Below, one piece after another: positions 30,522 through 40,852 of a stretch of DNA of 64,000 bases. The stretch's first letter is position 1. Every line of letters starts with the position of its first letter. This DNA comes from Thiobacillus sp. (GTDB taxonomy: Bacteria; Pseudomonadota; Gammaproteobacteria; Burkholderiales; Thiobacillaceae), in assembly GCA_018263115.1 (NCBI GenBank), contig JADFDC010000001.1:62001-126000 (forward strand). Reading direction: 5' to 3'. The notes beneath the pieces are model-generated. The model worked only from the letters and a program-made list of their open reading frames with translations, did not search any database and was not told the origin of the DNA. Both the position numbers and the translations under genes were made by a program.

Positions 30522-33500
30522 ATGGTCCTCTCATCCCTGTCCATCAGTCGGCCGGTGCTGGCCACGGTCATGAGCCTCATGATCGTACTGCTTGGCGTGA
30601 TTTCCTTCGACCGCCTGCCTGTCCGTGAATATCCCAATATCGATGCGCCCATCATGTCGGTACGCACCGTGTTCAAGGGCGCATCCGCTTCAGTCATTGA
30701 AAGCCAGGTCACCCAGCCACTTGAAGATTCCTTGTCTGGCATCGAAGGCGTGCGGACAGTCAAGTCCGTAAGCCGGGAAGAAGTCAGCCAGATTACAGTT
30801 GAATTCCTGCGCGAGCGTGACCCCGAGGCCGCGGCCAATGATGTCCGCGACCGTGTGGCAAGGGTTCGCGGCCTGTTGCCAGAAGCAGCAGATGATTCAA
30901 TAGTGGCCAAAATCGAAGCGGACGCGCAGGCGATCATCTGGCTGGCCTTTTCCAGTGACCGGCAAAGTCCGCTGGAGATCACTGATTACGCCGATCGCAT
31001 CGTCGCGGATCAATTGAAAACCCTGCCGGGTGTGGCCTCGGTCATCGTTGGCGGAGAGCGCCGATATGCCATGCGCGTGTGGCTGGATGCCCAACGGCTG
31101 GTGGCGTATGGATTGACCGTCCAGGATGTGGAAGCGGCCCTGCATTCACAGAACGTGGAATTGCCTGCCGGGCGCATCGAAAGTGACATGCGCGAATTCA
31201 CGGTCCAGGCTTCCACGGATCTGAAAACGCCGGAAGAATTCGGCAATGTGATTATTCGCCAGGTGGGCGGCACGCCGGTGCGTATTCAAGATGTGGGACG
31301 GGTTGAACTGGGGGCGGCAGACGATCGCAATATCGTCCGCGTCAATACCCAGCCTGCTGTCGGTTTGGGCATCGTCAAACAGGCCACGGCAAATACGCTG
31401 GAAGTCGCGCGGGCGATCAAAGCCGAGATCCCCAGGCTACAAAAAAACCTGCCGCCGGGCATGAAGCTGCAAATCGGCTTTGACAGCTCGATTTTCATCG
31501 AGAAAAGCATTGACGCGGTATACAAGACCATGGGAGAAGCCCTGGTGCTGGTGGTGGCAGTGATTTTCCTGTTCCTGCGTTCCTGGCGCGCCACGCTGAT
31601 TCCCTTCGTCACCATCCCGGTTTCACTTATCGGCGCGTTCGCTTTTCTTTACATGTTTGGTTTCACGATCAACGTGCTGACCTTGCTTGGACTGGTGCTC
31701 GCCATTGGCCTGGTGGTGGACGACGCGATTGTCATGCTGGAAAACATCTACCGCCATATCGAGGAAGGCATGCCGCCGATGGAAGCCGCCCGCAAAGGCG
31801 CCAGGGAAATCGGCTTCGCGGTGTTGGCCATGACGCTCACGCTGGCCTCGGTATTCGCGCCGCTGGCGTTTGCCACCGGCAATACCGGGCGGCTGTTTAC
31901 GGAATTTGCCTTGACGGTAGCAGCCGCTGTGCTGGTATCTGGCTTTGTGGCCCTGACGCTCACGCCCATGATGTGCAGCCGCCTGCTTAAACATGAAACC
32001 CGTCACGGGACGCTGTTCATGCTGGGAGAACGGATACTGAATGGCATGAACCGGGGTTACCGGAATTTGCTGGCCCATATCCTGAATGCCCGCTGGATAA
32101 CCATAGCCCTGTTTGTTCTGGCGGCCGTCGCAGCCTGGGGGCTGATGAAATCCCTGAAATCGGAGCTGGCGCCAACCGAAGATCGAGGTTTCTTCATCGG
32201 TTTCATGCTGGCGCCGGAAGGCTCGACCATGGCGTATACCGACCAGTATGCGCGGCAACTGGAAGGAATTTATCAATCAGTGCCGGAAATCCGGACGGCA
32301 TTTGTCGTCGTGGCGCCAGGGCTGGAGCGACCCAACCCGGTTAACACCGCACTTTCTTTTGTGATGCTGAAGCCTTGGGAAGAACGCGCGCGCAGCCAGA
32401 TGGAGATAACCCAGTCGCTGGGGCCGCGCATGTTTGTTTCCATGCCGGGCGTGCTCGCGTTTCCCATCAACCCGCCGTCGCTGGGACAAAGCTTTCGCAA
32501 CCCGCCTCTGCAATTTGTCGTGCAGGCGCCGACTTATCAGGCACTGGATGAGGCGCTGGAAAAACTCATGGCCAAGGTCAGGATCTATCCTGGGCTGGTC
32601 AATGCGGATACCGACCTCAAGCTCAACAAACCGCAACTTTCCGTTTCGGTCAATCGGGACAAGGCGGCAGACATGGGTGTAGGCGTGGACAGCATCGGCC
32701 GGACGCTGGAATCGCTGATGGGCGGGCGCGAAGTCACCCGATTCAAGCGGGAGGGAGAACAATATGACGTCATCGTTCAGCTTGATCCCAAAGATCGGGC
32801 GACGCCACAGGATCTGGGCGTGGTGTATGTGCGGGGCGCGGATGGCGATCTGACGCCGCTGTCCAATCTGATTGCGATCGAAGAAACCGTGGCGCCCAAG
32901 GAACTTAATCACTTCAACCGGCAGCGGGCGGCCATCATCTCGGCAAATATCGCACCCGGCTATACCCTGGGTGATGCGCTGACATTCATGGATCAGGCGG
33001 CAAAGGAAACCCTGCCGGCCAGTTTCCAGACCACGCTTGATGGACAATCGCGAGAGTTCAGGGAATCCGGAAAAACCCTGCTGGTCACTTTTGGACTGGC
33101 GCTGGTATTCATTTATCTCGTGCTGGCCGCGCAGTTTGAAAGTTTCAGGGGACCGCTTGTCATCATGCTGACCGTGCCGCTGGCCATGACTGGCGCGTTG
33201 CTGGCGCTGAAACTGACAGGCGGCACGCTTAATGTATATAGCCAGATCGGGCTCATCATGCTGGTGGGGCTGATCACCAAGCACGGAATTCTGATCGTGG
33301 AATTTGCCAACCAGCTCAGGGAACAGGGCAGAACCGTGCACGATGCGGTGGTGGAGGCGGCCGCGCTACGGCTGCGCCCAATCCTGATGACCACTGCCGC
33401 CATGGTGTTGGGTGCGGTGCCGCTGGCCATTGCAACCGGAGCGGGAGCCGAATCACGTTCGCCAATCGGCTGGGTAATTGTTGGTGGATTGTTGTTGGGT

Positions 33501-33575
33501 ACGCTATTGACGCTGTTCGTCATTCCAGTCGCGTATACCTTGTTGTCGGGCAAAGTCAGGCCCGTTTCTCAGTAA
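30522..33575 (+). CDS. RND (HAE1) multidrug efflux permease
   Basis: 1017 aa; ISRPVLATVMSLMIVLLGVISFDRLPVREYPNID; GLVVDDAIVMLENI TM4 motif. Confidence 0.94.
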   Translation: MVLSSLSISRPVLATVMSLMIVLLGVISFDRLPVREYPNIDAPIMSVRTVFKGASASVIESQVTQPLEDSLSGIEGVRTVKSVSREEVSQITVEFLRERDPEAAANDVRDRVARVRGLLPEAADDSIVAKIEADAQAIIWLAFSSDRQSPLEITDYADRIVADQLKTLPGVASVIVGGERRYAMRVWLDAQRLVAYGLTVQDVEAALHSQNVELPAGRIESDMREFTVQASTDLKTPEEFGNVIIRQVGGTPVRIQDVGRVELGAADDRNIVRVNTQPAVGLGIVKQATANTLEVARAIKAEIPRLQKNLPPGMKLQIGFDSSIFIEKSIDAVYKTMGEALVLVVAVIFLFLRSWRATLIPFVTIPVSLIGAFAFLYMFGFTINVLTLLGLVLAIGLVVDDAIVMLENIYRHIEEGMPPMEAARKGAREIGFAVLAMTLTLASVFAPLAFATGNTGRLFTEFALTVAAAVLVSGFVALTLTPMMCSRLLKHETRHGTLFMLGERILNGMNRGYRNLLAHILNARWITIALFVLAAVAAWGLMKSLKSELAPTEDRGFFIGFMLAPEGSTMAYTDQYARQLEGIYQSVPEIRTAFVVVAPGLERPNPVNTALSFVMLKPWEERARSQMEITQSLGPRMFVSMPGVLAFPINPPSLGQSFRNPPLQFVVQAPTYQALDEALEKLMAKVRIYPGLVNADTDLKLNKPQLSVSVNRDKAADMGVGVDSIGRTLESLMGGREVTRFKREGEQYDVIVQLDPKDRATPQDLGVVYVRGADGDLTPLSNLIAIEETVAPKELNHFNRQRAAIISANIAPGYTLGDALTFMDQAAKETLPASFQTTLDGQSREFRESGKTLLVTFGLALVFIYLVLAAQFESFRGPLVIMLTVPLAMTGALLALKLTGGTLNVYSQIGLIMLVGLITKHGILIVEFANQLREQGRTVHDAVVEAAALRLRPILMTTAAMVLGAVPLAIATGAGAESRSPIGWVIVGGLLLGTLLTLFVIPVAYTLLSGKVRPVSQ

Positions 33576-33741
33576 TCGTCAACTTTCCGGACTAGCCTGT
33601 CGGGGCTTCGTCAGAATCCCTGGCCCAAATTCGCTGAGTACGATTTGCTGCCGTAGAAAATCCTTGATTTCACAGGTTTTTCATTTTTCGTCGCTATCAT
33701 TCCGGCCTGGCACACAGTCTGCAAGAAAGGAAGCACCCAGG

Positions 33742-34017
33742 ATGAATGAAGGAGCAAAGGAAATGGAACTCGACAACGGCACAGCAGTAAGCATCAGTCT
33801 GGTTGAAGATAATGGCGGCAAGGACAGGGTTGCTTTTACGCTCAGCAATGGCGAATGCGACCTCAAGCTGTCTCCGCACCAGGCACGTGTTCTGGCGACA
33901 GAACTGATCATGGCGGTTAACCGGGCAGAAGTTCGTGGCAATCTTCGCCGCAGCCAGAATTTGACTCGGCCGGCGGAACCCAGCCGCAGCATGTTTCAGC
34001 AGGCGTTTGCCAAGTAA
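33742..34017 (+). CDS. Hypothetical protein (~91 aa)
   Basis: MNEGAKEMELDNGTAVSISLVEDNGGKDRVAFTLSNGECDLKLSPHQARVLATELI; no recognised family. Confidence 0.6.
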   Translation: MNEGAKEMELDNGTAVSISLVEDNGGKDRVAFTLSNGECDLKLSPHQARVLATELIMAVNRAEVRGNLRRSQNLTRPAEPSRSMFQQAFAK

Positions 34018-34027
34018 GGATTTTCAG

Positions 34028-34164
34028 ACGAGCCGGCTTCGGCTCGTACATGGGGACCCCAGCCGGATTTCTGGCTGCCCACACCAAGAAGACCGCGCAT
34101 TGCGCGGACCCGTCGCCCGTGATAGGGTGGCAATTGCGGCGCGGCTTTAACCGCGCCGTTTTTA
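34028..34164 (+). ncRNA. Candidate structured leader RNA / sRNA with multiple hairpins
   Basis: Successive hairpins ACGAGCC..GGCTCGT, GGGGACCCC, CAGCC..GGCTG, CCGCGCATTGCGCGG, ending in a terminator hairpin; lies upstream of the thioredoxin gene. Confidence 0.45.
34138..34164 (+). terminator. Intrinsic terminator upstream of thioredoxin gene
   Basis: GGCGCGG-CTTTAA-CCGCGCC-GTTTTTATT. Confidence 0.8.
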
Positions 34165-34208
34165 TTGGCTTACTTTCCCATTATCTCTCTGAACATATCT
34201 GGATCAAC

Positions 34209-34577
34209 ATGGCAGCCCTCGAACTCAACAAGGACAACTTTCAGCAAACCATTACGGGCAATGACGTCGTTATTGTCGATTTCTGGGCGCCCTGGTGCGG
34301 GCCCTGCCGCGCGTTTGCCCCCATTTATGAAGCCGCTTCGGACAAACACGAAGGTATCGTGTTTGCCAAGGTCAACACCGAGGCCGAGCAGGAACTGGCC
34401 GCTGCCTTCAATATTCGTTCCATCCCGACCCTGATGGTTTTCCGTGAACAAATTATCATTTTTTCCCAACCCGGTTCGCTGCCTGCTTCGGGCCTGGATC
34501 AGTTGCTGGGTCAGGTGATGGCGCTGGACATGGACCAGGTGCGCAAGGAAATCGCCGAGGAAAACCAGAAAGCGTAA
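34209..34577 (+). CDS. Thioredoxin family protein
   Basis: MAALELNKDNFQQTITGNDVVIVDFWAPWCGPCRAFAPIYEAAS; WCGPC active site. Confidence 0.92.
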   Translation: MAALELNKDNFQQTITGNDVVIVDFWAPWCGPCRAFAPIYEAASDKHEGIVFAKVNTEAEQELAAAFNIRSIPTLMVFREQIIIFSQPGSLPASGLDQLLGQVMALDMDQVRKEIAEENQKA

Positions 34578-34584
34578 CGCCGAA

Positions 34585-35223
34585 TCAGGTCAGCAGGGTT
34601 TTCAATAGCGGCAAGGTGACGCGACGCCGCGTTTGCAAGCTGTACCGGTCGAGCGCTTCAACCACTTGCAATAAATAGCCCAGATCACGGCCATGGCGGG
34701 TTAACAGCCAGGCCGCGATGGCGGAATCCAGCTTGAACCCCAGACTCTTTGCATGCAAGATCAAGGCAGCCCGTTTGTCCTCGTCACTCAAAGGCTGCAG
34801 CCGGTAAACAAGGCCCCAGCCCAGGCGGGTGCGCAGATCATCGCGAATACTCAAACCCGCGGGTGCGTTTTCGCCGGCGGCAATCCACAGCTTTCCCGCG
34901 GACCTTGCATGGTTGAATGCGGAAAAAGCATTGATCTGGACTGACTCCGCAAGCTGCGCGACATCATCCAGGGCGATCAGCCTGATATCGGCCGGAATGT
35001 CATCCGCGCCATTCCACAGCAAAGTGCCGGGTTGCCCCGCCAGCGCGCGAAGCAAATGGGTTTTTCCGCTGCCCGGCGGGCCCCATAGATAGAGGGATTT
35101 CTCGGTAGTTTCCCCGGCTTGCCATTTTCGAAGCAGGCAGACGAGTTCAAGGTTGGGACCGGCGATGAAGTTGTCCAGGCTCGGGCTGGCGGCGGGCCGG
35201 ATATCGAGAAGAAGTTGCTGCAT
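34585..35223 (-). CDS. hda: DnaA regulatory inactivator Hda family protein
   Basis: MQQLLLDIRPAASPSLDNFIAGPNLELV...LYLWGPPGSGKTHLLRAL. Confidence 0.9.
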   Translation of the reverse strand: MQQLLLDIRPAASPSLDNFIAGPNLELVCLLRKWQAGETTEKSLYLWGPPGSGKTHLLRALAGQPGTLLWNGADDIPADIRLIALDDVAQLAESVQINAFSAFNHARSAGKLWIAAGENAPAGLSIRDDLRTRLGWGLVYRLQPLSDEDKRAALILHAKSLGFKLDSAIAAWLLTRHGRDLGYLLQVVEALDRYSLQTRRRVTLPLLKTLLT

Positions 35224-35299
35224 GGGACGTGAGCATAAGGCATAAAACGCGCATCCGGCTATACTCCGGTTTTGTTGTTGCTGCGCTGGAATCAAACGA

Positions 35300-36379
35300 A
35301 TGAGAGTCGATTTTCCCCTGCCCGTAAAGCCGGTGATCCAGCCTCCGCCCATGGTGGAAGAGGTGCTGGATGATCGCGAACGGCTGTCGCTCAAAAACAG
35401 AATCAAGAAGCTGATGGCGGAGCAGGATGCGGTACTGGTCGCGCATTACTATACTTCCGCCGATCTTCAGGACCTGGCGGAGGAAACCGGCGGCTGCGTG
35501 TCGGATTCACTGGAAATGGCGCGATTTGGTCATGCGCACAAGGCCAAAACCCTGATCGTGGCCGGGGTCAAGTTTATGGGCGAGACTTCGAAAATCCTCA
35601 ATCCAGAAAAGCGCGTGATCATGCCGGATATGGGCGCGGATTGCTCGCTCGACCTCGCTTGCCCAGTGGACGAGTTTGCCGCCTTATGCGATGAGCATCC
35701 TGACAGGACATCGGTGGTCTATGCCAATACCAGCGCCGCTGTAAAGGCACGCGCGGACTGGGTGGTGACATCGGGCATCGCAGCCAAAATCGTCAAGTAT
35801 CTGCATGGCCAGGGCAAGAAACTTCTGTGGGCGCCGGATCGCCATCTTGGGGACTATGTGCAGCGCGTGACCGGGGCGGACATGTTGCTGTGGCAGGGCT
35901 CATGCGTCGTTCACGAGGCTTTCAAGGCAGACGGACTGAAAGTCCTGCGCGAGGCGCATCCGGATGCGGCGGTGCTGGTGCATCCCGAATCGCCCGAGGC
36001 GGTGATTGCCATGGCCGATGTGGTCGGCTCGACGACCCAGCTGATCGACGCGGTGCGTCGCCTGCCCAACCACGAATTCATCGTTGCGACCGACAACGGC
36101 ATATTCCATAAAATGCGCGCGGCAGCCCCTGGGAAAATTCTGTTAGAAGCGCCCACCGCCGGTGAGGGGGCGACATGTGTTTCGTGCGCACACTGCCCGT
36201 GGATGGCCATGAATGGCCTGCGCAAACTGGCTGCCGTGCTGGAGGCGCCCATTGGAAGTCCGGGAGGAAACGAAATATTGATCGAAGAGGATATTCGCGC
36301 CAGAGCGGCGGTTTCCATCCAGCGCATGCTGGATTTCGCCGCGGCGGAAAAGGCGGGACGCATCCAGCTTGGGGATTAA
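35300..36379 (+). CDS. nadA: Quinolinate synthase A
   Basis: 359 aa; [40 protein letters not shown]. Confidence 0.96.
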   Translation: MRVDFPLPVKPVIQPPPMVEEVLDDRERLSLKNRIKKLMAEQDAVLVAHYYTSADLQDLAEETGGCVSDSLEMARFGHAHKAKTLIVAGVKFMGETSKILNPEKRVIMPDMGADCSLDLACPVDEFAALCDEHPDRTSVVYANTSAAVKARADWVVTSGIAAKIVKYLHGQGKKLLWAPDRHLGDYVQRVTGADMLLWQGSCVVHEAFKADGLKVLREAHPDAAVLVHPESPEAVIAMADVVGSTTQLIDAVRRLPNHEFIVATDNGIFHKMRAAAPGKILLEAPTAGEGATCVSCAHCPWMAMNGLRKLAAVLEAPIGSPGGNEILIEEDIRARAAVSIQRMLDFAAAEKAGRIQLGD

Positions 36380-36390
36380 CGATGGCTATC

Positions 36391-36665
36391 TTAGAGCCTA
36401 TTTCAGTAGGAATTGGAAGATGCATTGCGCCATGGCCCGGATGATCGCGCGAAGCGCGACGCAGGTCGTATCCGGGATACGAAGCCAAGGAGCGCGACAA
36501 AGCGAGCGCCGGGCCATGGCGCAACCCGGAGGGACGGGGATCTGGCGGGCGGCTGGCGTTGTTGCGCGGCTTGTGAAGGGATCGACCATTCACTGCGCCG
36601 CACGCCTAGCCATCCATCCCGCCAGACCCCGTCGCACATCCAATTCCTACTGAAATAGGCTCTAA
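36391..36665. mobile_element. MITE-like non-autonomous element with perfect 27 bp terminal inverted repeats
   Basis: TTAGAGCCTATTTCAGTAGGAATTGGA (36391-36417) is the exact reverse complement of 36639-36665; internal 16-bp perfect IR TTGCGCCATGGCCCGG (36425-36440)/CCGGGCCATGGCGCAA (36509-36524); no transposase. Confidence 0.85.
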
Positions 36666-37253
36666 CCGCATGAGCTGCCGGTCGTGCATGCTGCTCAGCA
36701 GAATTTGTGATGCAAGGCAGCCAATCAATGCCAGGAACATGTCCCACTGGGTGTCCCAGACGTCTCCCTGGGTGGCGAGAAAGCTGTCGGCATCCGAGCC
36801 ATAGAGCAGCGCGGCCCACCACTCGATGAATTCGTAAGACGCGGATATTGCCAGTGTGACGCAGCACACCAGAAAGAACAGCCAGCCACCGGGTTTCAAA
36901 GGGGAGAGCCGGATGAGAATTTCCCGCGCGAGGATGGCGGGAATGAAGCCCTGGGCAAGGTGTCCGATCCGGTCATAATGATTGCGCGAGAAATCGAACC
37001 AGTCCTGAATCCAGAAACCGAATGGCACGCGGGCATAGGTGTAATGTCCGCCCAGCATGAGAACCATGCCGTGAACAAACAACAGGCAATACAACAGGGT
37101 GGTCAGCGGGAAATGTCTTCGTGTAAAAATCAGGATGGGCAGCGCAATGATGACGGGCATGACTTCCATCCACCAGGTCAGCCGGTCGTGGGGCTGGATG
37201 CCCGATACAATCAGGGCTGACAACGTCAGTAAAAAGAAAGCAGGCAGCAGCAT
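36606..37253 (-). CDS. DUF2238/YjdF-like integral membrane protein (C-terminal tail encoded by the MITE-like element)
   Basis: MLLPAFFLLTLSALIVSG...SRNHYDRIGHLAQGFIPAILAREILIR...SYEFIEWWAALLYGSDADSFLATQGDVWDTQWDM; tail ...MRLEPISVGIGCATGSGGMDG reads into the TIR. Confidence 0.85.
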   Translation of the reverse strand: MLLPAFFLLTLSALIVSGIQPHDRLTWWMEVMPVIIALPILIFTRRHFPLTTLLYCLLFVHGMVLMLGGHYTYARVPFGFWIQDWFDFSRNHYDRIGHLAQGFIPAILAREILIRLSPLKPGGWLFFLVCCVTLAISASYEFIEWWAALLYGSDADSFLATQGDVWDTQWDMFLALIGCLASQILLSSMHDRQLMRLEPISVGIGCATGSGGMDG

Positions 37254-37288
37254 CCGCACACTATAAACCGGTATTCCATTAGTTACCC

Positions 37289-38800
37289 ATGCCACCCATC
37301 TCCTATCTTGTACAAAAAGCCGCATTCAGCGGCCGTTTGCGTTATGTAACGGCCCTTATTTCAGGTGCGCTATCGGTACTGGCATTTGCGCCGGTCGGGT
37401 GGTGGGGACTCGCATTTGTATCCTTGTTTTTGTTGATCCGGCTTTGGGAAAACGATAGCCCTCGTCAGATGTTTATCGATGGCTGGTGGTTTGGCCTAGG
37501 TTTGTTTGGCGCGGGCGTAAGCTGGGTGTATGTCAGCATGGCGGTGTATGGCGCCATGCCTGCCATTCTGGCGGCGCTTGCTACCTTTCTATTTTGTGCA
37601 TTTCTTGCGCTGTTCCCGGCTGTCGCGGGCTGGCTGGCTGCCCGGCTTTCCGCACCGGGTGCCATGCGATTGCTGCTGGTGATTCCTGCCTGCTGGGTTC
37701 TGCTGGAGTGGCTTCGCGGCTGGATTTTGTCCGGCTTTCCCTGGCTGACGATGGGCTATGCGCAGGCGCCAGCAGGCTGGCTTGCGGGATATGCGCCACT
37801 TGTTGGCGTCTACGGACTGAGCGGGCTGAGCTTTTTTGTCGCAGGCGCATTGGTCTGGCTCATGCAGCGCGCGTGGTTTCCGGGATTATGGGTTGCTCCC
37901 TTTTTTCTCTTGGTAGTCGTGCTGGGCACCGGTGAAGGTCTCAAACACATTGAGTGGACCAAGCCCTTGGGCCAGCCGCTTTCAGTGGCCTTGCTGCAGG
38001 GAAATATTCCGCAGGAAATGAAGTGGCGCCCTGAAAGAGCCGCGCAAACACTGGCTGAATATGCCGACCGGATTGAAGCCACCCAGGCCAGGCTGATCGT
38101 GTTGCCGGAGACGTCTTTACCCGTTTTCTATTCGCAGCTGCCAGCCGCTTATGTCGATGACATGCGTCAACTGGCGCGAAGCCGCAATGCGGACATTCTT
38201 GCTGGCGTGCCGACTGGCGATATCGGGGGTGCGTATTACAACAGCGTCGCCAGTTTTGGCGCTTCGCCCACGCAGTTTTATCACAAGCAGCACCTGGTGG
38301 CCTTTGGTGAATTTGTCCCGATGGGCTTTCGGTGGATCGTCAATGTTCTGCACATTCCGCTGTCGGATTTCGCTCGCGGCGACAAACATCAGGCACCTTT
38401 GAAGGTTGCGGGCCAGCACGTCGCGGTAAATATCTGCTACGAGGATGTGTTCGGCCAGGAAATCATCCGCGCCTTGCCCGAAGCGAATCTGCTGGCCAAC
38501 GTGACCAATGACGCGTGGTTCGGGGAAACATTTGCGGCCTGGCAGCATGCGCAAATGTCGCAAATGCGGTCGCTGGAGACGGGGCGGTACATGCTGCGGG
38601 CGACGAACACAGGCGTGACGGCGATTATTGATCAGAAAGGCCGGGTCTTGAGTTCGCTGCCTGAATTTGAAGCTGGCACCCTCGAAGGTGTTGCGCAAGG
38701 GTATGCCGGCCTGACACCTTATGCCCGCTGGGGAAACCTGCCGGTATTGATCTGGATAGCCGTGGCGCTATCCATGGCGTGGTTCAGGCGGCGGCCTTGA
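37289..38800 (+). CDS. lnt: Apolipoprotein N-acyltransferase
   Basis: 503 aa; LPETSLPVFYSQLP, NICYEDVFGQEI, NVTNDAWFGETFAAWQHAQMSQMRSLETGR. Confidence 0.95.
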   Translation: MPPISYLVQKAAFSGRLRYVTALISGALSVLAFAPVGWWGLAFVSLFLLIRLWENDSPRQMFIDGWWFGLGLFGAGVSWVYVSMAVYGAMPAILAALATFLFCAFLALFPAVAGWLAARLSAPGAMRLLLVIPACWVLLEWLRGWILSGFPWLTMGYAQAPAGWLAGYAPLVGVYGLSGLSFFVAGALVWLMQRAWFPGLWVAPFFLLVVVLGTGEGLKHIEWTKPLGQPLSVALLQGNIPQEMKWRPERAAQTLAEYADRIEATQARLIVLPETSLPVFYSQLPAAYVDDMRQLARSRNADILAGVPTGDIGGAYYNSVASFGASPTQFYHKQHLVAFGEFVPMGFRWIVNVLHIPLSDFARGDKHQAPLKVAGQHVAVNICYEDVFGQEIIRALPEANLLANVTNDAWFGETFAAWQHAQMSQMRSLETGRYMLRATNTGVTAIIDQKGRVLSSLPEFEAGTLEGVAQGYAGLTPYARWGNLPVLIWIAVALSMAWFRRRP

Positions 38801-40239
38801 TGCGGGTGTTGTTCCGTCCGGAACGTTTGGCTTCCAGCAGCGCGGCATCCGCTCGGGAAAGCGCGGCATTTTCCTGACTGTCGCTCTTGCTGTATTCGGA
38901 AAGGCCGCCGCTCCAGGCAAGTTTGTGCGAAACGCCAGGTATCAGTTCGACCATTTCCGGCATGTTGCCTCTCAGGCGATCGCATAATTCCTGGGCGCGA
39001 TCCAGAGGCGTGTAGGGAAACAGCACGCAGAACTCATCGCCGCCCAGCCTCGCGATGAAATCACTGGAGCGCAAGTTTTCTCTTAATGCCCTGCCAAATG
39101 CAACGATCATTTGATCGCCCGCTTCATGGCCAAAGGTATCGTTGATCTGCTTGAAGTTGTCGATATCCAGGATGAGCAAGCTGTGTGTCCAGCCATCCTT
39201 TAGCGTCTTGAACAGTTCGGCCTGCTTTTCCTCAAAGCTGCGGCGGTTGTTGACCTTGGACAAATGGTCCAGTTTCGCCTGGGACGTGGCTTCCTTCTGG
39301 CGGCCTACCTGCACATGCGCGATTTTCAGCATGGTTTTCATCGGGCTTTCAAATTCGACCAGATTGATCGGGTAGTCCGGACGCAGTTTGTTCTGGCGCA
39401 TATCGTTGATCAGGGTCGCCATGATTTTAAGATTGTCGATGACCTTGTTTCGCAAGGTCATGAAGATGGCCATGACAAAAATGGCAATGACAAGCGACAA
39501 CAAAATCCAGGCAAGCAGATAGGGCAGGGCTGCCTGAAGATTGGCCGTTCCGTTGCGCCAGACAGCGATTTTCCAGGGCGTGCCTGCCAGTGTGATCATC
39601 GAGGCTGGCGCGCTGTTCTTGATTGCCTGGTTTCCGCGCCGCATGAGGACAGAGGTTTCTGTTCCCTGGCTTTGCAGGAGTTCGGCATACGCGCCAGCCG
39701 CCGGAAGCGGCAAGGTATCGAACAGGGTTTGCAATTGTGGTACGCCCTGCTCCAGCACGACAAACCCCAGACGATTCTTTTCAGGGTTGAGCACAGGTTG
39801 CGAAACCGCCAGGCTGAAGGTGGCGGCGGAGGCGGCGCTGTTCTGGCGGGCCGCGCGTTCAACCAGTCTGCGGGTGCCGCCAGACAGGAAACCAGGCAAC
39901 AGGTCCGCGCTTTGACCTTCCTGGACAAAATAAAGTGTGGCTTCGCGATTGAGCGCATACAGATTGACCGCCTGCGTGCGGCAAGCTTCGCTGTTGCCGG
40001 CTTCAAAGCAGGCCAGCGTTTGTGGATGAGAGGCAATGGCCTCTACTGACTGACGCATGGTTTCGGCGAGGTATTCAATTTGCGTCGCCATCGCAGGTTT
40101 TTGCAAGACACCCGTGTCCATCTCGTCCTTTTCCCGGGTAAGAAAAACAGACAAGACCGCCAAAGCGGCAAGTGCTGACAGAAAGGCAGTCAGCATTACA
40201 CCGTAACGGGTCAAGGATGGACGCTTCATTGTTTTTTTC
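38784..40239 (-). CDS. Diguanylate cyclase (GGDEF) with periplasmic sensor region
   Basis: ILDIDNFKQINDTFGHEAGDQMIVAFGRAL...FIARLGGDEFCVLFP; two TMs flanking an extracytoplasmic region. Confidence 0.9.
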
Positions 40240-40405
40240 ATGGGGGCGCGGGGAGGTCGACACCTCCCGGGCATGCTCCGCGACCCGGTTAATTTGTTTT
40301 GTAGTCAGGGTGAGGCAATAAGTAGCAATCTCCGTGCCTCAATTCTGCCACCTGTCTGGATCAGGCGGGCGATAGGGTAATCCGATGAGTTGTAAATTTT
40401 TCCGA

Positions 40406-40852
40406 CTACTTGGTGCCAGTGCTGCCAAAACCGCCTTCACCACGGTGGCTCTCTTCGAAGGTGTCTACGACGGTCAGGTCGACTTGAATCACGGGCACAA
40501 CGACCAGTTGCGCCAGTCTTTCCAGGGGTTGCAGAACGAAGCTTGTCTGGCCGCGATTCCAGCACGAAACCATGAGTTCACCCTGGTAATCCGAATCAAT
40601 CAGGCCGACGAGATTGCCAAGCACGATGCCGTGCTTGTGGCCCAGGCCAGAACGTGGAAGGATCAGCGCGGCATAGCCCGGATCGCCCAGGTGGATAGCC
40701 ATTCCGGTGGGAATCAGTTGAGTGTCGCCCGGGTTGAGGGTGACAGGCATTTCGATGCAGGCACGCAAATCAAGGCCGGCGGCGCCTTTGGTTGCGTAAT
40801 GGGGTAACTGGCCGCGGATTTTTTCGTTCAGGATTTTGACTTCAAGCTTCAT
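40406..40852 (-). CDS. dut: dUTP diphosphatase
   Basis: [46 protein letters not shown]. Confidence 0.96.
   Translation of the reverse strand: MKLEVKILNEKIRGQLPHYATKGAAGLDLRACIEMPVTLNPGDTQLIPTGMAIHLGDPGYAALILPRSGLGHKHGIVLGNLVGLIDSDYQGELMVSCWNRGQTSFVLQPLERLAQLVVVPVIQVDLTVVDTFEESHRGEGGFGSTGTK

Noticed and set aside
30518-33553. Several minus-strand ORFs (e.g. 32277..33341, 31623..32276) opposite the RND permease
   Set aside because: Antisense shadows of a well-supported 1017-aa RND transporter.
36391-36665. Small ORFs in all frames within the MITE-like element
   Set aside because: Arise from self-complementary GC-rich sequence; no transposase motif or SD.
40275-40405. Possible c-di-GMP riboswitch upstream of the GGDEF gene
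   Set aside because: Only a short CCGGG..CCCGG hairpin is visible; GEMM consensus elements were not found.
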